From Fibrobacteria bacterium (lineage in GTDB: Bacteria > Fibrobacterota > Fibrobacteria > UBA11236): a stretch of DNA of 44,439 nucleotides. The stretch covers positions 1 to 44,439 of the forward strand of contig JAJNBB010000019.1 in assembly GCA_021155885.1 (NCBI GenBank), in the 5' to 3' direction. The notes under the pieces were generated by a model that saw only the letters and a list, made by a program, of their open reading frames with translations, was not told the DNA's origin and made no database searches. The position numbers were made by a program, and so were the translations under genes. Below, one piece after another: positions 9,182 through 17,901 of the stretch (position 1 is the first letter of the stretch; each line of letters begins with the position of its first letter).

Positions 9182-9805
9182 CTACTTCGCTTGCGGCTTG
9201 ACGAACTTGTCCTGAAGGTAATCGAGATCGCAGGCGTCGCCCGGCATCCAGTGGGCGTCCATGTCCCACCATTTCACGTTGCACCCGATCGCGTCCGTCT
9301 GGGGCACCGCTACCTGTCGGCCGGCCAGCAAATCCTCCACGGCGTCGCGCAACTCATGCGTGCTGGCGCGCGAGGCGTCGCGCGGGGAATCGTCCATGCG
9401 CCCCGAGTAGACGAGGACGCCCTCGGCGTCGAACAGGAAGTAATGCGGGGTGCGCTGCGCGCCGTAATCCCGGGCGCTGAATTGCTTCTCGTCCTTCAGC
9501 GACAGCCACCTGAATCCCATTTCCTTCATGCGCTCCAGCACCAGCGGGAAGGCGTCGGTGGGATGGTTGTGCGTTTCGTTGGAGTGGATCGCGACCATCG
9601 AAATGCCCTGGGGCGTGACGAAGTCGAACATTTCCTTCATGCGCGCCTCGCTGCCGATGACGTAGGGGCAATGATTGCAGGTGAAGAAAATCAGCGTGCC
9701 CTTGGGCCCCCGCACGGAATGCGCGCCGTGGAAGGAGTGATCCAGGCCGTCGCTGCCGGGAAGCGTGAAGTCGGGGGCGGTGCTGCCGATCTGAAGCGTG
9801 AACAT
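9182..9805 (-). CDS. Thioredoxin-like/AhpC-TSA family redoxin
   Basis: LQIGSTAPDFTLPGSDG, FFTCNHCPYV, ISMVAIHSNE. Confidence 0.88.
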   Translation of the reverse strand: MFTLQIGSTAPDFTLPGSDGLDHSFHGAHSVRGPKGTLIFFTCNHCPYVIGSEARMKEMFDFVTPQGISMVAIHSNETHNHPTDAFPLVLERMKEMGFRWLSLKDEKQFSARDYGAQRTPHYFLFDAEGVLVYSGRMDDSPRDASRASTHELRDAVEDLLAGRQVAVPQTDAIGCNVKWWDMDAHWMPGDACDLDYLQDKFVKPQAK

Positions 9806-9860
9806 GAAAGGTCTCCGGGGGTTTATATGGATGAAGAATTAGGGATTTCGGGGGTAGGAA

Positions 9861-9913
9861 ACAAGGGCACAAAACCGACGGAAATTTGACCGTAACCGGT
9901 TTTGTGCCCTTGT
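9861..9913. repeat. Long hairpin with 17-bp perfect arms
   Basis: ACAAGGGCACAAAACCG (9861-9877) / CGGTTTTGTGCCCTTGT (9897-9913). Confidence 0.9.
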
Positions 9914-9938
9914 AGGGGCGCGTCTCAGACGCGCCCGC
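9912..9938. repeat. Degenerate REP-like palindrome
   Basis: GTAGGGGCGCGTCTCAGACGCGCCC; right GCCCCTAC end lost. Confidence 0.75.
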
Positions 9939-9968
9939 GCTTCAAATCGGCGCCATGGGTTTTCCGGA

Positions 9969-10292
9969 TCACAACACCGGATCCGGGGGTCGCGCACCCG
10001 GAGCTGTCCCCGGCATGTCCACCGTCCGTCCGACGGCGCGTGTCACGGGCGCCCGAAGCGAGGGCCAGTCGGCGAAGGCGAGAATGTAGAGGAGCACGAG
10101 GTTTACCCCTGGAACGGGCATCAGCAGGCTGAGCGCGGGCGGGAAACCGGCCTTGCGGAAGATTTTCCAGAACGGGATGACGCAGACGAGGAGAACGAAG
10201 ACGAAGAAGAAAAGGAAAACGGAAAGGAAGAGGTCGCCGAAATCGACCGGGGACATTCCCTGGCTATAGGTCGTGGTGGAGGAGGTGAACAT
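9969..10292 (-). CDS. Small membrane protein of unknown function
   Basis: MFTSSTTTYSQGMSPVDFGDLFLSVFLFFFVFVLLVCVIPFWKIFRKAGFPPALSLLMPVPGVNLVLLYILAFADWP. Confidence 0.7.
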   Translation of the reverse strand: MFTSSTTTYSQGMSPVDFGDLFLSVFLFFFVFVLLVCVIPFWKIFRKAGFPPALSLLMPVPGVNLVLLYILAFADWPSLRAPVTRAVGRTVDMPGTAPGARPPDPVL

Positions 10293-10293
10293 G

Positions 10294-10398
10294 GCGTTGG
10301 GGGTTGGTGGTTGGGAGTTGGGGGCCAAAAACAGAATACAAATCGGGCTTTTATCCAGCACAAAATTGAGGAGACCGGAACTCTCCCAACCCCCAACT
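10294..10398. repeat. Heptamer-repeat inverted element (GTTGGGG-type)
   Basis: GTTGGGGGTTGGTGGTTGGGAGTTGGGGG (left) / CTCCCAACCCCCAAC (right); fills the gap between a start codon and the trpS stop. Confidence 0.85.
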
Positions 10399-10400
10399 TT

Positions 10401-11396
10401 TTACCGAACCCCCACCAGCCCCCGGATCTTCTCCAAAAACGGCACAGCCGTGGCGCGCGCCCTGTCCTTGCCCTCCGCGAGCACCGCGTCCAGGTATCCC
10501 GGATCGGCCAGCAGCCGGTTGTACTCCGCGCGCGGGCCCTTGAGTTTTTCGTTCAACGCCTCGAAGAACAGCTTCTTAGCGGCTCCCCAGCCCATGCCGC
10601 CGGCCTGGTACTGCGCGCGCAGGGCCTTCTCCTCCCCGGCCTCCAGCAGCAGTTGATGCAGGGCGAAGACGTGGCTCTCGTCCGGGTTCTTCGGCTCTTC
10701 GGGAGCCTGCGAATTCGTCACGATCTGGTTGATGCGCTTGAGCAGCGGCTTCTCGTCCAGGAAAAGCGGGATGGTATTGTCGTAGCTCTTGCTCATCTTG
10801 CGGCCGTCCAGGCCGGTGATGGTCTTCACCGACTCGGAGATGCGCGGCTCGGGAAGGCGGAACACGTCCTCGCCGTAGTTGCGGTTGAACTTCTCGGCGA
10901 TGTCGCGGGCGAACTCGACGTGCTGCTTTTGGTCCGCGCCCACGGGCACGATGTCGGCGTTGAACATCAGGATGTCCGCCGCCATCAGCACCGGGTAGCC
11001 GAACAGGCCCATGTTGATGTCGGCGTCGTCGTCCTTTTCGGCCTTCTGGTTGCGCGCCACGAAATCCTTGTAGGCGTGGGCCCGGTTCATGAAACCCTTG
11101 GGCGTGAAACACGAGAGAATCCAGGACAGCTCGAAAATCTCCGGCACGTCCGATTGCCGGTAAAAGGCGGAGCGCTTCGGGTCGAGCCCGAAGGCGAGGT
11201 AGGCGGCCGAGATCGAGCGGACGTAGCCGCGCAGGGCGTCGCCGGAGTGCACTGAGGTCAGGGCGTGGTAATCCGCGATGAAGTAGTAGGTCTCGTAATC
11301 GCGGGCCAGCCCCAGGGCAGGCTGGATGGCGCCCAGCCAGTTGCCGAGATGGGGTTCGCCCGTGGGCTTGATGCCGGTCAGCGCGCGTTGCGCCAT
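10401..11396 (-). CDS. trpS: Tryptophanyl-tRNA synthetase
   Basis: ALTGIKPTGEPHLGNWLG; KMSKSYDN. Confidence 0.96.
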   Translation of the reverse strand: MAQRALTGIKPTGEPHLGNWLGAIQPALGLARDYETYYFIADYHALTSVHSGDALRGYVRSISAAYLAFGLDPKRSAFYRQSDVPEIFELSWILSCFTPKGFMNRAHAYKDFVARNQKAEKDDDADINMGLFGYPVLMAADILMFNADIVPVGADQKQHVEFARDIAEKFNRNYGEDVFRLPEPRISESVKTITGLDGRKMSKSYDNTIPLFLDEKPLLKRINQIVTNSQAPEEPKNPDESHVFALHQLLLEAGEEKALRAQYQAGGMGWGAAKKLFFEALNEKLKGPRAEYNRLLADPGYLDAVLAEGKDRARATAVPFLEKIRGLVGVR

Positions 11397-11473
11397 GGAG
11401 AGTCCTTTGATGGTCGCCGGAGGCGGAAAACGGGAAATATAGTGGGGAAACCCTCCCATGTCCTCTTCTGTTC

Positions 11474-11555
11474 GTTGGGGGTTGGCGGCTGCTTTCAAAA
11501 AAGCGGCCCCCAGGCCGCTGTAAATCCATCCTCCAACCCCCAACCCCCAACGTTC
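11474..11555. repeat. Heptamer-repeat inverted element (GTTGGGG-type)
   Basis: GTTGGGGGTTGGCGG / CCTCCAACCCCCAACCCCCAACG. Confidence 0.8.
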
Positions 11556-11572
11556 TTTCTAATTTTCCCTGC

Positions 11573-12769
11573 TTGCTAAAACGAATTTTCAGCCGCTTTT
11601 TCAAGCCGGCGCCCCTCCCCACGCATTACCCGCGCGAATGGGTCAGCACGCCCGCCGCGTTAAAGCGCACGGTCGCGGCCATCAAGTCCTCGAAGAAGGT
11701 TTACTTCGACCTTGAGGCCGACAGCATGCACCATTACTACGCCAAGATCTGCCTGATGCAGATCCTCGCGAACGGCCGGTGCTACCTCGTCGACCCCCTG
11801 GAGAACCTGGACCTTCGCCCCTTGCTGGTCGCGCTTTCGGAAAAACCCATCATCGGGCACGGCATCGATTACGACCTGCGCATGCTCTTCGCCGAGCACG
11901 GCTTCAAACCCCTCGAAATTTTCGATACCATGCTGGCCGCCCAGCTGCTGGGCCGCTCGGCCTTCGGCCTGGCCGCGCTGGTGCAGGAGTTTTTCGGGAT
12001 CACCTTGGTGAAGGAAGGCCAGAAGGCCGATTGGTCGCGCCGCCCCCTCACCGCCGACCTGGTCGAGTATGCGGCGCAGGACACCTTCTTTTTGCCCGAG
12101 CTGCACGCCGCGCTTACTTCGGAGCTTGAAAGCCGCGGCCGCCTTTCCTGGCACAAGGAAAGCTGCGAGTCCCTCATCCGCGCCACCCAGCGGGTCAAGG
12201 AGGTCGATCCCGACCTGTCGTGGCGCATCACGGGTTCCAACCGCTTCACGCAGCGCCAACTGGCGGTGCTGAAGGCGATGTGGGAGGTCCGCGAACGTTA
12301 CGGCCAGGACCGCGACCTCCCGAGCTATAAAATCCTGCCGGCGGACATTCTCCTTCGCTTCGCGGAATCCGTTCCCGAGGAAGGGAACCCCCTCGAAATC
12401 ACCCGCCTGCCCTCGCGCCTCCACCCCGACTTGCGCGAGGATTTGCTCGAAGCCTTCGAGGACGCCCTCGCGCTCGCGCCCGAGGAATGGCCCCTGCCCC
12501 TGCCTCCGGCCAAGCGCCCGGCGCGGGCCCCCCACCCGGAACTGCTGCTCGACATGCGCGACGTGCGCGACGGCATCGCCCGGAAACTCGAGCTGGACCC
12601 CTCGCTTCTGGCCCCCAAGGCCATGATGCTGGCGGCCGCCCTGGCCCTCACCAAGAGCGGGGCCACGCCCGAGACGGTGCGCGCCGGGGCCCAGTGGATG
12701 AGATGGCAGGAAGCCCTGCTGCTGCCGGGGTGGGAAAAGGCGGCGGAGAAGTATCAGCGGAGGAAGTAG
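11573..12769 (+). CDS. rnd: Ribonuclease D-like 3'-5' exonuclease with HRDC domain
   Basis: YFDLEADSMHHYYAKICLMQI; HGIDYDLRML; FDTMLAAQLLG; YAAQDTFFLPEL. Confidence 0.9.
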   Translation: MLKRIFSRFFKPAPLPTHYPREWVSTPAALKRTVAAIKSSKKVYFDLEADSMHHYYAKICLMQILANGRCYLVDPLENLDLRPLLVALSEKPIIGHGIDYDLRMLFAEHGFKPLEIFDTMLAAQLLGRSAFGLAALVQEFFGITLVKEGQKADWSRRPLTADLVEYAAQDTFFLPELHAALTSELESRGRLSWHKESCESLIRATQRVKEVDPDLSWRITGSNRFTQRQLAVLKAMWEVRERYGQDRDLPSYKILPADILLRFAESVPEEGNPLEITRLPSRLHPDLREDLLEAFEDALALAPEEWPLPLPPAKRPARAPHPELLLDMRDVRDGIARKLELDPSLLAPKAMMLAAALALTKSGATPETVRAGAQWMRWQEALLLPGWEKAAEKYQRRK

Positions 12770-12770
12770 C

Positions 12771-12914
12771 GTTGTTGGTTGTTGGTTGTTGGTTGTCAGT
12801 GATCGAGGATTTGATGAATCCTGAATTCGGCTTCAACGGCTAAGAAAGCGGCAAAAAGCGGAACAAATCCTCGTTTTGCGCTTTCCAACAACCAAGTACC
12901 AACAACCAACAACT
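12771..12914. repeat. Heptamer-repeat inverted element (GTTGTTG-type) with internal hairpin
   Basis: GTTGTTG x3 + GTTGTCA (12771-12798); CCAACAACCAAGTACCAACAACCAACAAC; inner CGAGGATTTG...CAAATCCTCG followed by TTTT. Confidence 0.92.
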
Positions 12915-12952
12915 TCATAGTTCCTATATTTTCCGCACTCCCGGAGGTCGTC

Positions 12953-13168
12953 ATGCCTAATCTCGGTCCCACCGAACTCATCATCATTCTTCTGATCGTC
13001 ATCCTGCTCTTTGGCGCGAAGAAAATCCCCGAAATCGCCAAGGGCCTAGGCAAGGGCATCAAGGATTTCAAGGGCGCGATGAAGGACGGCGAGGCGGAAG
13101 CCGACGCAAAGTCCGACTCGAAAGCCTTGGGCAAGCCCAAAGACGACGACACCAAGCCCTCCGCGTAA
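12953..13168 (+). CDS. tatA: Sec-independent translocase TatA
   Basis: [41 protein letters not shown]. Confidence 0.93.
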   Translation: MPNLGPTELIIILLIVILLFGAKKIPEIAKGLGKGIKDFKGAMKDGEAEADAKSDSKALGKPKDDDTKPSA

Positions 13169-13175
13169 CCGCGCC

Positions 13176-13910
13176 TTGGCCTCCGACGCGCCCACTTTCT
13201 GGAGCCACTTCCGCGAGCTCCGCAGCCGCCTCGTCAAGTCGGTGGCCGGCATCGCGATCGGCGCCGGGGTGGCCTACTGGAAGTGGGAACAGGTCTGGGC
13301 CTGGCTGATCGGCCCCATCACGACGCAGCATCTCAAGGTCACCTTCATCGCCACCTCCCCCATGGAAACGGTGATGACCAGTTTCAAGCTCTCCCTCATC
13401 GTCGGCTGCTTCCTCGCCTTCCCCTGGGTCACCTGGCAGGTCTGGCGCTTTCTGGCCCCGGGGCTGTACCGGAACGAACGCCGGCTTTTCTTCGGCGCCT
13501 TCGCCGGCTTCGTCGTCATGTTCCTCATCGGCGCCGCCTTCTGCTACTACGCCGTACTCCCCGCGGGCCTGGCCTTCCTGGCCAACTACGCCGAAGGCTC
13601 CGTGGTGCAAAGCTGGCGCCAGTCCGACTTCGCCGCCTTCGTGATCCAGTTCCTGCTGGCCTTCGGGGTCATCTTCGAGCTGCCCGTCGCCGTGTTCCTC
13701 ATGAGCCGCCTGGACCTCATTACCGCGCGCGGCATGTGGAGCTTCTTCCGCTTCGCGCTGGTGATCATCTTCGTCGTCGCCGCGCTCCTCACCCCCGGCC
13801 CCGACCCCGTGTCGCAACTCATGATGGCCGTGCCGCTGATCGCGCTCTATGCCCTGTCCATCGGCGTGTGCGCGCTGGCGGCGCCGGGCAAAGAACCGGA
13901 GGCCGCGTGA
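13176..13910 (+). CDS. tatC: Twin-arginine translocase subunit TatC
   Basis: FWSHFRELRSRLVKS; multi-TM; LLTPGPDPVSQLMMAVPLIALYALSI; TTG start. Confidence 0.95.
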   Translation: MASDAPTFWSHFRELRSRLVKSVAGIAIGAGVAYWKWEQVWAWLIGPITTQHLKVTFIATSPMETVMTSFKLSLIVGCFLAFPWVTWQVWRFLAPGLYRNERRLFFGAFAGFVVMFLIGAAFCYYAVLPAGLAFLANYAEGSVVQSWRQSDFAAFVIQFLLAFGVIFELPVAVFLMSRLDLITARGMWSFFRFALVIIFVVAALLTPGPDPVSQLMMAVPLIALYALSIGVCALAAPGKEPEAA

Positions 13911-14704
13911 TCTTCGACTCCCTCGGCATCGGCGAACTCGGCATCATCGCGGTCGTGGCCATCTTGTTCGTGGACCCGACCAAGGTCGGCGTGGCCGCGA
14001 AGGCCTTCGCCAACGTCCGCCGCAAGTGGAACAACCTGCAGCGCGAGGTAAAGGACCAATTCGACACCCTGACGCTGGAGGAAAACCTCAAGGACAGCCT
14101 GCAGGGCATCCGCGCGGCGAAGGCGGCCCTGCGACGCGAGGCGCGCGAGGCCGTGCGGGCCATGCCCTCGGGCGAGCGCGCGGCGGCGGCGGAAAAAATC
14201 CTGGAGCACCTGAAGACCTGGCCCGCCTTTCGCGACGCGAAATCCGTCGCCGCGTTCTGCGCCACCTTCGAGGAAGTCGACACCGAAAGCCTCATCCGCC
14301 ACGCGCTGGCCGAGGGGAAGGAAGTCCGGTTGCCGTACATCATGCCGGGACCCGGCGCCGGGCGCATGGAATTCGCGGTGATCCGGGATTATGATCGGGA
14401 CCTGACCGAAGGAGCCTTCGGCATCCTGGAGCCGAAAGAGGAACTCAGGGGGGCCGCGCTCGAGCCGCTCGCGGAGCCCGACCTGATCCTGATGCCCGGG
14501 GTGGCGTTCGACGAGCGCGGAGGCCGCGTGGGACGCGGAAAGGGCTTCTACGACCGCTTCCTCGAAGGCAAGAACACGGTCAGGGCGGGACTGGCCTTCG
14601 AGGCCCAAATACTCCGCAAAAAACTACCTTTGGAAGCTCACGATCAACTTCTGGACGGCCTGGTCACGGAGCAAAAGCTGCGGAACTTCGCGCACGCCCT
14701 TTAA
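13907..14704 (+). CDS. TatA/B-like N-terminal domain fused to 5-formyltetrahydrofolate cyclo-ligase
   Basis: GTG start overlaps the tatC TGA; N-term IFDSLGIGELGIIAVVAILFVDPTKVGVAAKAFANVRRKWNNLQREVKDQF; C-term LMPGVAFDERGGRVGRGKGFYDRFL. Confidence 0.85.
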   Translation: MIFDSLGIGELGIIAVVAILFVDPTKVGVAAKAFANVRRKWNNLQREVKDQFDTLTLEENLKDSLQGIRAAKAALRREAREAVRAMPSGERAAAAEKILEHLKTWPAFRDAKSVAAFCATFEEVDTESLIRHALAEGKEVRLPYIMPGPGAGRMEFAVIRDYDRDLTEGAFGILEPKEELRGAALEPLAEPDLILMPGVAFDERGGRVGRGKGFYDRFLEGKNTVRAGLAFEAQILRKKLPLEAHDQLLDGLVTEQKLRNFAHAL

Positions 14705-14731
14705 TTCGGATTGAAATCGGCAAGGAGAGCC

Positions 14732-15895
14732 ATGCAAGCGGTTTTGGCCCTGGAAGACGGGAATTATTTCGAGGGTGAGGGCTTCGGCGCCGAAGCGCGC
14801 CGAGAAGGCGAGATTTGCTTCAATACCTCCCTGACCGGCTACCAGGAAATCCTTACCGACCCCTCTTACGCCGGCCAGATCGTGACGCTGACCTACCCTG
14901 AAATCGGGAACTACGGCGTCAACCTCGACGACGTCGAATCGGGGCGCATCCAGGCCTCGGGCCTCGTCGTCAAGAACGTGTGCCCCTACCCTTCCAACTA
15001 CCGCGCGACGGCCAACGGCGACCAGATCGTCACCGTTTCGGACTACCTCAAGGCCCAGGGCATCCCGGGGATCCAGGGCATCGACACCCGCCGCCTGACC
15101 CGCATTCTGCGGGAGACGGGCGCCAAGAACGGCATTTTGGTGACCGGTCCGTACGACCTGCAGGAAGTGCTCGCCAGCGCCCGCAAGGTCGCCTCGATCT
15201 CCGAGACCGACTACGTCGCCCAGGTCACGGTGGACGCGTCCACGGACTGGACCACGGGCGGAGAACACGAAATTTCCTTCACGGCGCCCGCCGCACGGCC
15301 GGAACGCTGGACCATCGCGGCCATCGATTACGGCGCCAAGCACAACATCCTCCGCAAGCTGAGCGATCTCGGCGCCAAGGTGGTCCGCTTTCCGGCCACC
15401 GCCAAGGCCGCGGACGTCCTCGCGGTCAATCCCGACGGCATCCTCCTGAGCAACGGCCCGGGCGACCCCGCGCTTTTGGATTACGCCGTCGACACCATCC
15501 GCGGCCTGGTCGGCCAGCGCCCGATCTTCGGCATCTGCCTCGGCCACCAGCTGCTCGCGCGGGCGCTGGGCGGCGATACCTTCAAGCTCAAGTTCGGCCA
15601 TCGCGGCGGCAACCACCCCGTGCAGGACCTGCGGACGTCGAAGGTCGAGATCACCTCGCAAAATCACGGCTTCGCCGTGGATCCGAAAAGCCTCGACGCC
15701 TCCACGGTGGAAGTCACCCACCTGAACCTCAACGACAACACCGTCGCGGGCCTGCGCCACCGCAAGCTTCCCGCCTTTTCGGTTCAGTACCACCCTGAAG
15801 CCAGCCCGGGCCCGAAGGATTCGCATTACCTCTTCGAGGAATTTTTGGCGTCGATTGAGGCTTTCGCGGCCACCAAAACGGGCAAACCCGCATGA
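14732..15895 (+). CDS. carA: Carbamoyl-phosphate synthase small subunit
   Basis: FNTSLTGYQEILTDPSYAGQIVTLTYPEIGNYG; GICLGHQLLARALGG; QYHPEASPGPKD. Confidence 0.96.
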   Translation: MQAVLALEDGNYFEGEGFGAEARREGEICFNTSLTGYQEILTDPSYAGQIVTLTYPEIGNYGVNLDDVESGRIQASGLVVKNVCPYPSNYRATANGDQIVTVSDYLKAQGIPGIQGIDTRRLTRILRETGAKNGILVTGPYDLQEVLASARKVASISETDYVAQVTVDASTDWTTGGEHEISFTAPAARPERWTIAAIDYGAKHNILRKLSDLGAKVVRFPATAKAADVLAVNPDGILLSNGPGDPALLDYAVDTIRGLVGQRPIFGICLGHQLLARALGGDTFKLKFGHRGGNHPVQDLRTSKVEITSQNHGFAVDPKSLDASTVEVTHLNLNDNTVAGLRHRKLPAFSVQYHPEASPGPKDSHYLFEEFLASIEAFAATKTGKPA

Positions 15896-15911
15896 TGTAC
15901 GATCGGGCAGC

Positions 15912-15939
15912 GTAGGGGCGCGTCGCGACGCGCCCCTAC
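15912..15939. repeat. REP-like perfect 28-bp palindrome
   Basis: GTAGGGGCGCGTCGCGACGCGCCCCTAC between carA and the rRNA methyltransferase. Confidence 0.92.
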
Positions 15940-15979
15940 AGTCCGCATTTCAAATCACCAACCGCCCGAATCGAACATC

Positions 15980-16780
15980 ATGCCCCGTCGTATCGACAAC
16001 TCCGCCGTCACCGGCGGCCTCCGCGCGGTGGAGGAACTCGTCCGCACCGACCCGCGCCGCGTCCGCCGCGTCGTGTTCCAGCTGGGATCCTCGCAGCAAA
16101 AACTGTATGCCTTGCAAAAGGCCGCCGAGGACGCGGGCATTCAGGTCCAGCAGCTTCCCAAGGGACAGCTCGACGCCTGGTTCCCCGACGGCCCGCACCA
16201 GGGCGTGCTGGCCTTTTGCGAATCGCGCTCCCTCGAGGACTGGAACGAGGTCCGCGCGCGCCTGCTGGAGCAGAAGCGCGCCGCCGCCGCCGGCAAGGCG
16301 GCCGCTCCCCTGATCATCGTGCCCGCCGCGTTCGAGGATCCGCGCAACCTCGGCGCCGGCATCCGCTCCGCCGTGGGCCTGGGAGCCGACGCCATCCTGC
16401 TGCCCGGCAAGGGCTCTACGGGCCTCACCCCGGCCGGAGCCAAGGCCGCCGCGGGCACGGAGAACGCCATACCGGTATGCCGCGCCCAGGACATCGCCCA
16501 GGAACTGAAGGGCCTCGCCGCCGAAGGATTCGCCGTGCTCGGCCTCGACGCGCAGGCCACGCGCCAGGCCCACACCGCGGACCTCACCGGGCCCCTCGTC
16601 CTCGTCGCCGGCGGCGAAGACCGCGGCATACCACCCCACATCGCCCGGTGCCTCACCGACCGTCTTTTACTGCCCATGGCCGAAGGCTGCCATTCCTACA
16701 ACGCTTCGGTGGCTCTGGCCCTGTTGCTGTACGAAGCTGCGCGGCAAAGGGGATTTTCGGGGTTGAATAAGGGCGTTTAA
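15980..16780 (+). CDS. TrmH/SpoU-family RNA 2'-O-methyltransferase (RlmB-like)
   Basis: VPAAFEDPRNLGAGIRSAVGLGADAILLPG; LVAGGEDRGIPPHIARCLTDRLLLPM. Confidence 0.9.
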   Translation: MPRRIDNSAVTGGLRAVEELVRTDPRRVRRVVFQLGSSQQKLYALQKAAEDAGIQVQQLPKGQLDAWFPDGPHQGVLAFCESRSLEDWNEVRARLLEQKRAAAAGKAAAPLIIVPAAFEDPRNLGAGIRSAVGLGADAILLPGKGSTGLTPAGAKAAAGTENAIPVCRAQDIAQELKGLAAEGFAVLGLDAQATRQAHTADLTGPLVLVAGGEDRGIPPHIARCLTDRLLLPMAEGCHSYNASVALALLLYEAARQRGFSGLNKGV

Positions 16781-16783
16781 AAG

Positions 16784-16874
16784 AGTTGTTGGTTGTTGGT
16801 ACTTAGTTGTTGGTGAACCGCAAAAAGGGAAACTTTTGCGTTTTCGAACAACCAACAACTAACAACCAACAACT
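16784..16874. repeat. Heptamer-repeat inverted element (GTTGTTG-type)
   Basis: AGTTGTTGGTTGTTGGTACTTAGTTGTTGGT / ACAACCAACAACTAACAACCAACAACT; core GCAAAAAGGGAAACTTTTGCGTTTT. Confidence 0.92.
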
Positions 16875-16967
16875 TTTTTCGCATTTTCTGGCTTCCAATG
16901 GCCTCTAGCAATCCCTAACTCCCCCGGAAACTTGCACTTACCCGCCCCGATGTGCTATTATCTCACC

Positions 16968-17279
16968 ATGGGCAACGTCACTAAAAAAGACATCGTCGAC
17001 GCGATCGCGGACCGTACCGGCCTCACCCAGGTGGATACCAAGGTGATCGTGGAATGCTTTCTCGACTCGATCGCCAAATCCCTGCGCGAAGGCAAGAACA
17101 TCGAGATCCGCGGCTTCGGCCGCTTCAAGGTGAAAGAGAAAAAGGCCCGCGCCGCGCGCAATCCCCGCACCGGTGAAATGGTCCAGATCGAAGCCGGCTT
17201 CAAACCCATCTTCGAGGCGAGCAAGGAATTGAAGGCCGTGCTCAACGGGGAGAAGGAAAAGGAAGCGCCGAAGGCTTAG
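16968..17279 (+). CDS. HU/IHF-family DNA-binding protein
   Basis: TKKDIVDAIADRTGLTQ...IEIRGFGRFKVKEKKARAARNPRTGE. Confidence 0.95.
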   Translation: MGNVTKKDIVDAIADRTGLTQVDTKVIVECFLDSIAKSLREGKNIEIRGFGRFKVKEKKARAARNPRTGEMVQIEAGFKPIFEASKELKAVLNGEKEKEAPKA

Positions 17280-17281
17280 GG

Positions 17282-17409
17282 AGTTGTTGGTTGTTAGTTG
17301 TTGGTTGTTGGAGCACCACAGAGCGCTACCACCGATAAAAGGGCTCCCAATGGGTTGCCCTTTTCTTTTTTTGTTCTTTTCTAACAACCAACAACTGACA
17401 ACCAGCAAC
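17282..17409. repeat. Heptamer-repeat inverted element (GTTGTTG-type) enclosing a terminator-like hairpin
   Basis: AGTTGTTGGTTGTTAGTTGTTGGTTGTTGG / CTAACAACCAACAACTGACAACCAGCAAC; core AAAAGGGCTCCCAATGGGTTGCCCTTTTCTTTTTTT. Confidence 0.92.
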
Positions 17410-17444
17410 GGCAAAGCATCACCCCCAGTGAGTATTTTTCCCCC

Positions 17445-17900
17445 ATGTCCCTCCCCGTGATCGAAAACCGCAAGGCGCGGCACGAATACCACATTCTCGA
17501 CACCTATGAGACCGGGGTGGTTCTCAAGGGCACGGAAATCAAGTCGATCCGCATGGGCAAGATGTCGCTGGCGGAGGCCTATGCCATCGTGAGGGACGGG
17601 GAATTGTTCCTCGCCAACGCCCACATCGACGAATACATCAAGGCGCACCAGTTCAACCATGCCCCCTTGCGCGAGCGCAAACTGCTGGCGAACCGCAAGG
17701 AAATCACCGAGATGGACGCGGCGACCTCGCGCTCGGGACTGACCTTGATCCCCCTGAAGGCCTATTTCAAGGGCGACAAGCTGAAGGTGCTGATCGGGAC
17801 GGCAAAAGGCAAGGCCGCGCACGACAAGCGCGCCGACAAGATGAAGCAGGAATCGAAAATCGAGATCGCCCGGGCCCTGCGCGAACGGAACCGGGGCTGA
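17445..17900 (+). CDS. smpB: SsrA-binding protein
   Basis: NRKARHEYHILDTYETGVVLKGTEIKSIR; AHDKRADKMKQ. Confidence 0.96.
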   Translation: MSLPVIENRKARHEYHILDTYETGVVLKGTEIKSIRMGKMSLAEAYAIVRDGELFLANAHIDEYIKAHQFNHAPLRERKLLANRKEITEMDAATSRSGLTLIPLKAYFKGDKLKVLIGTAKGKAAHDKRADKMKQESKIEIARALRERNRG

Positions 17901-17901
17901 C

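Noticed and set aside
12771-17409. GTTGTTG repeats considered as a CRISPR array
   Set aside because: Units are 7 nt, contiguous and degenerate; there are no 20-40-nt repeats with regular spacers and no cas genes.
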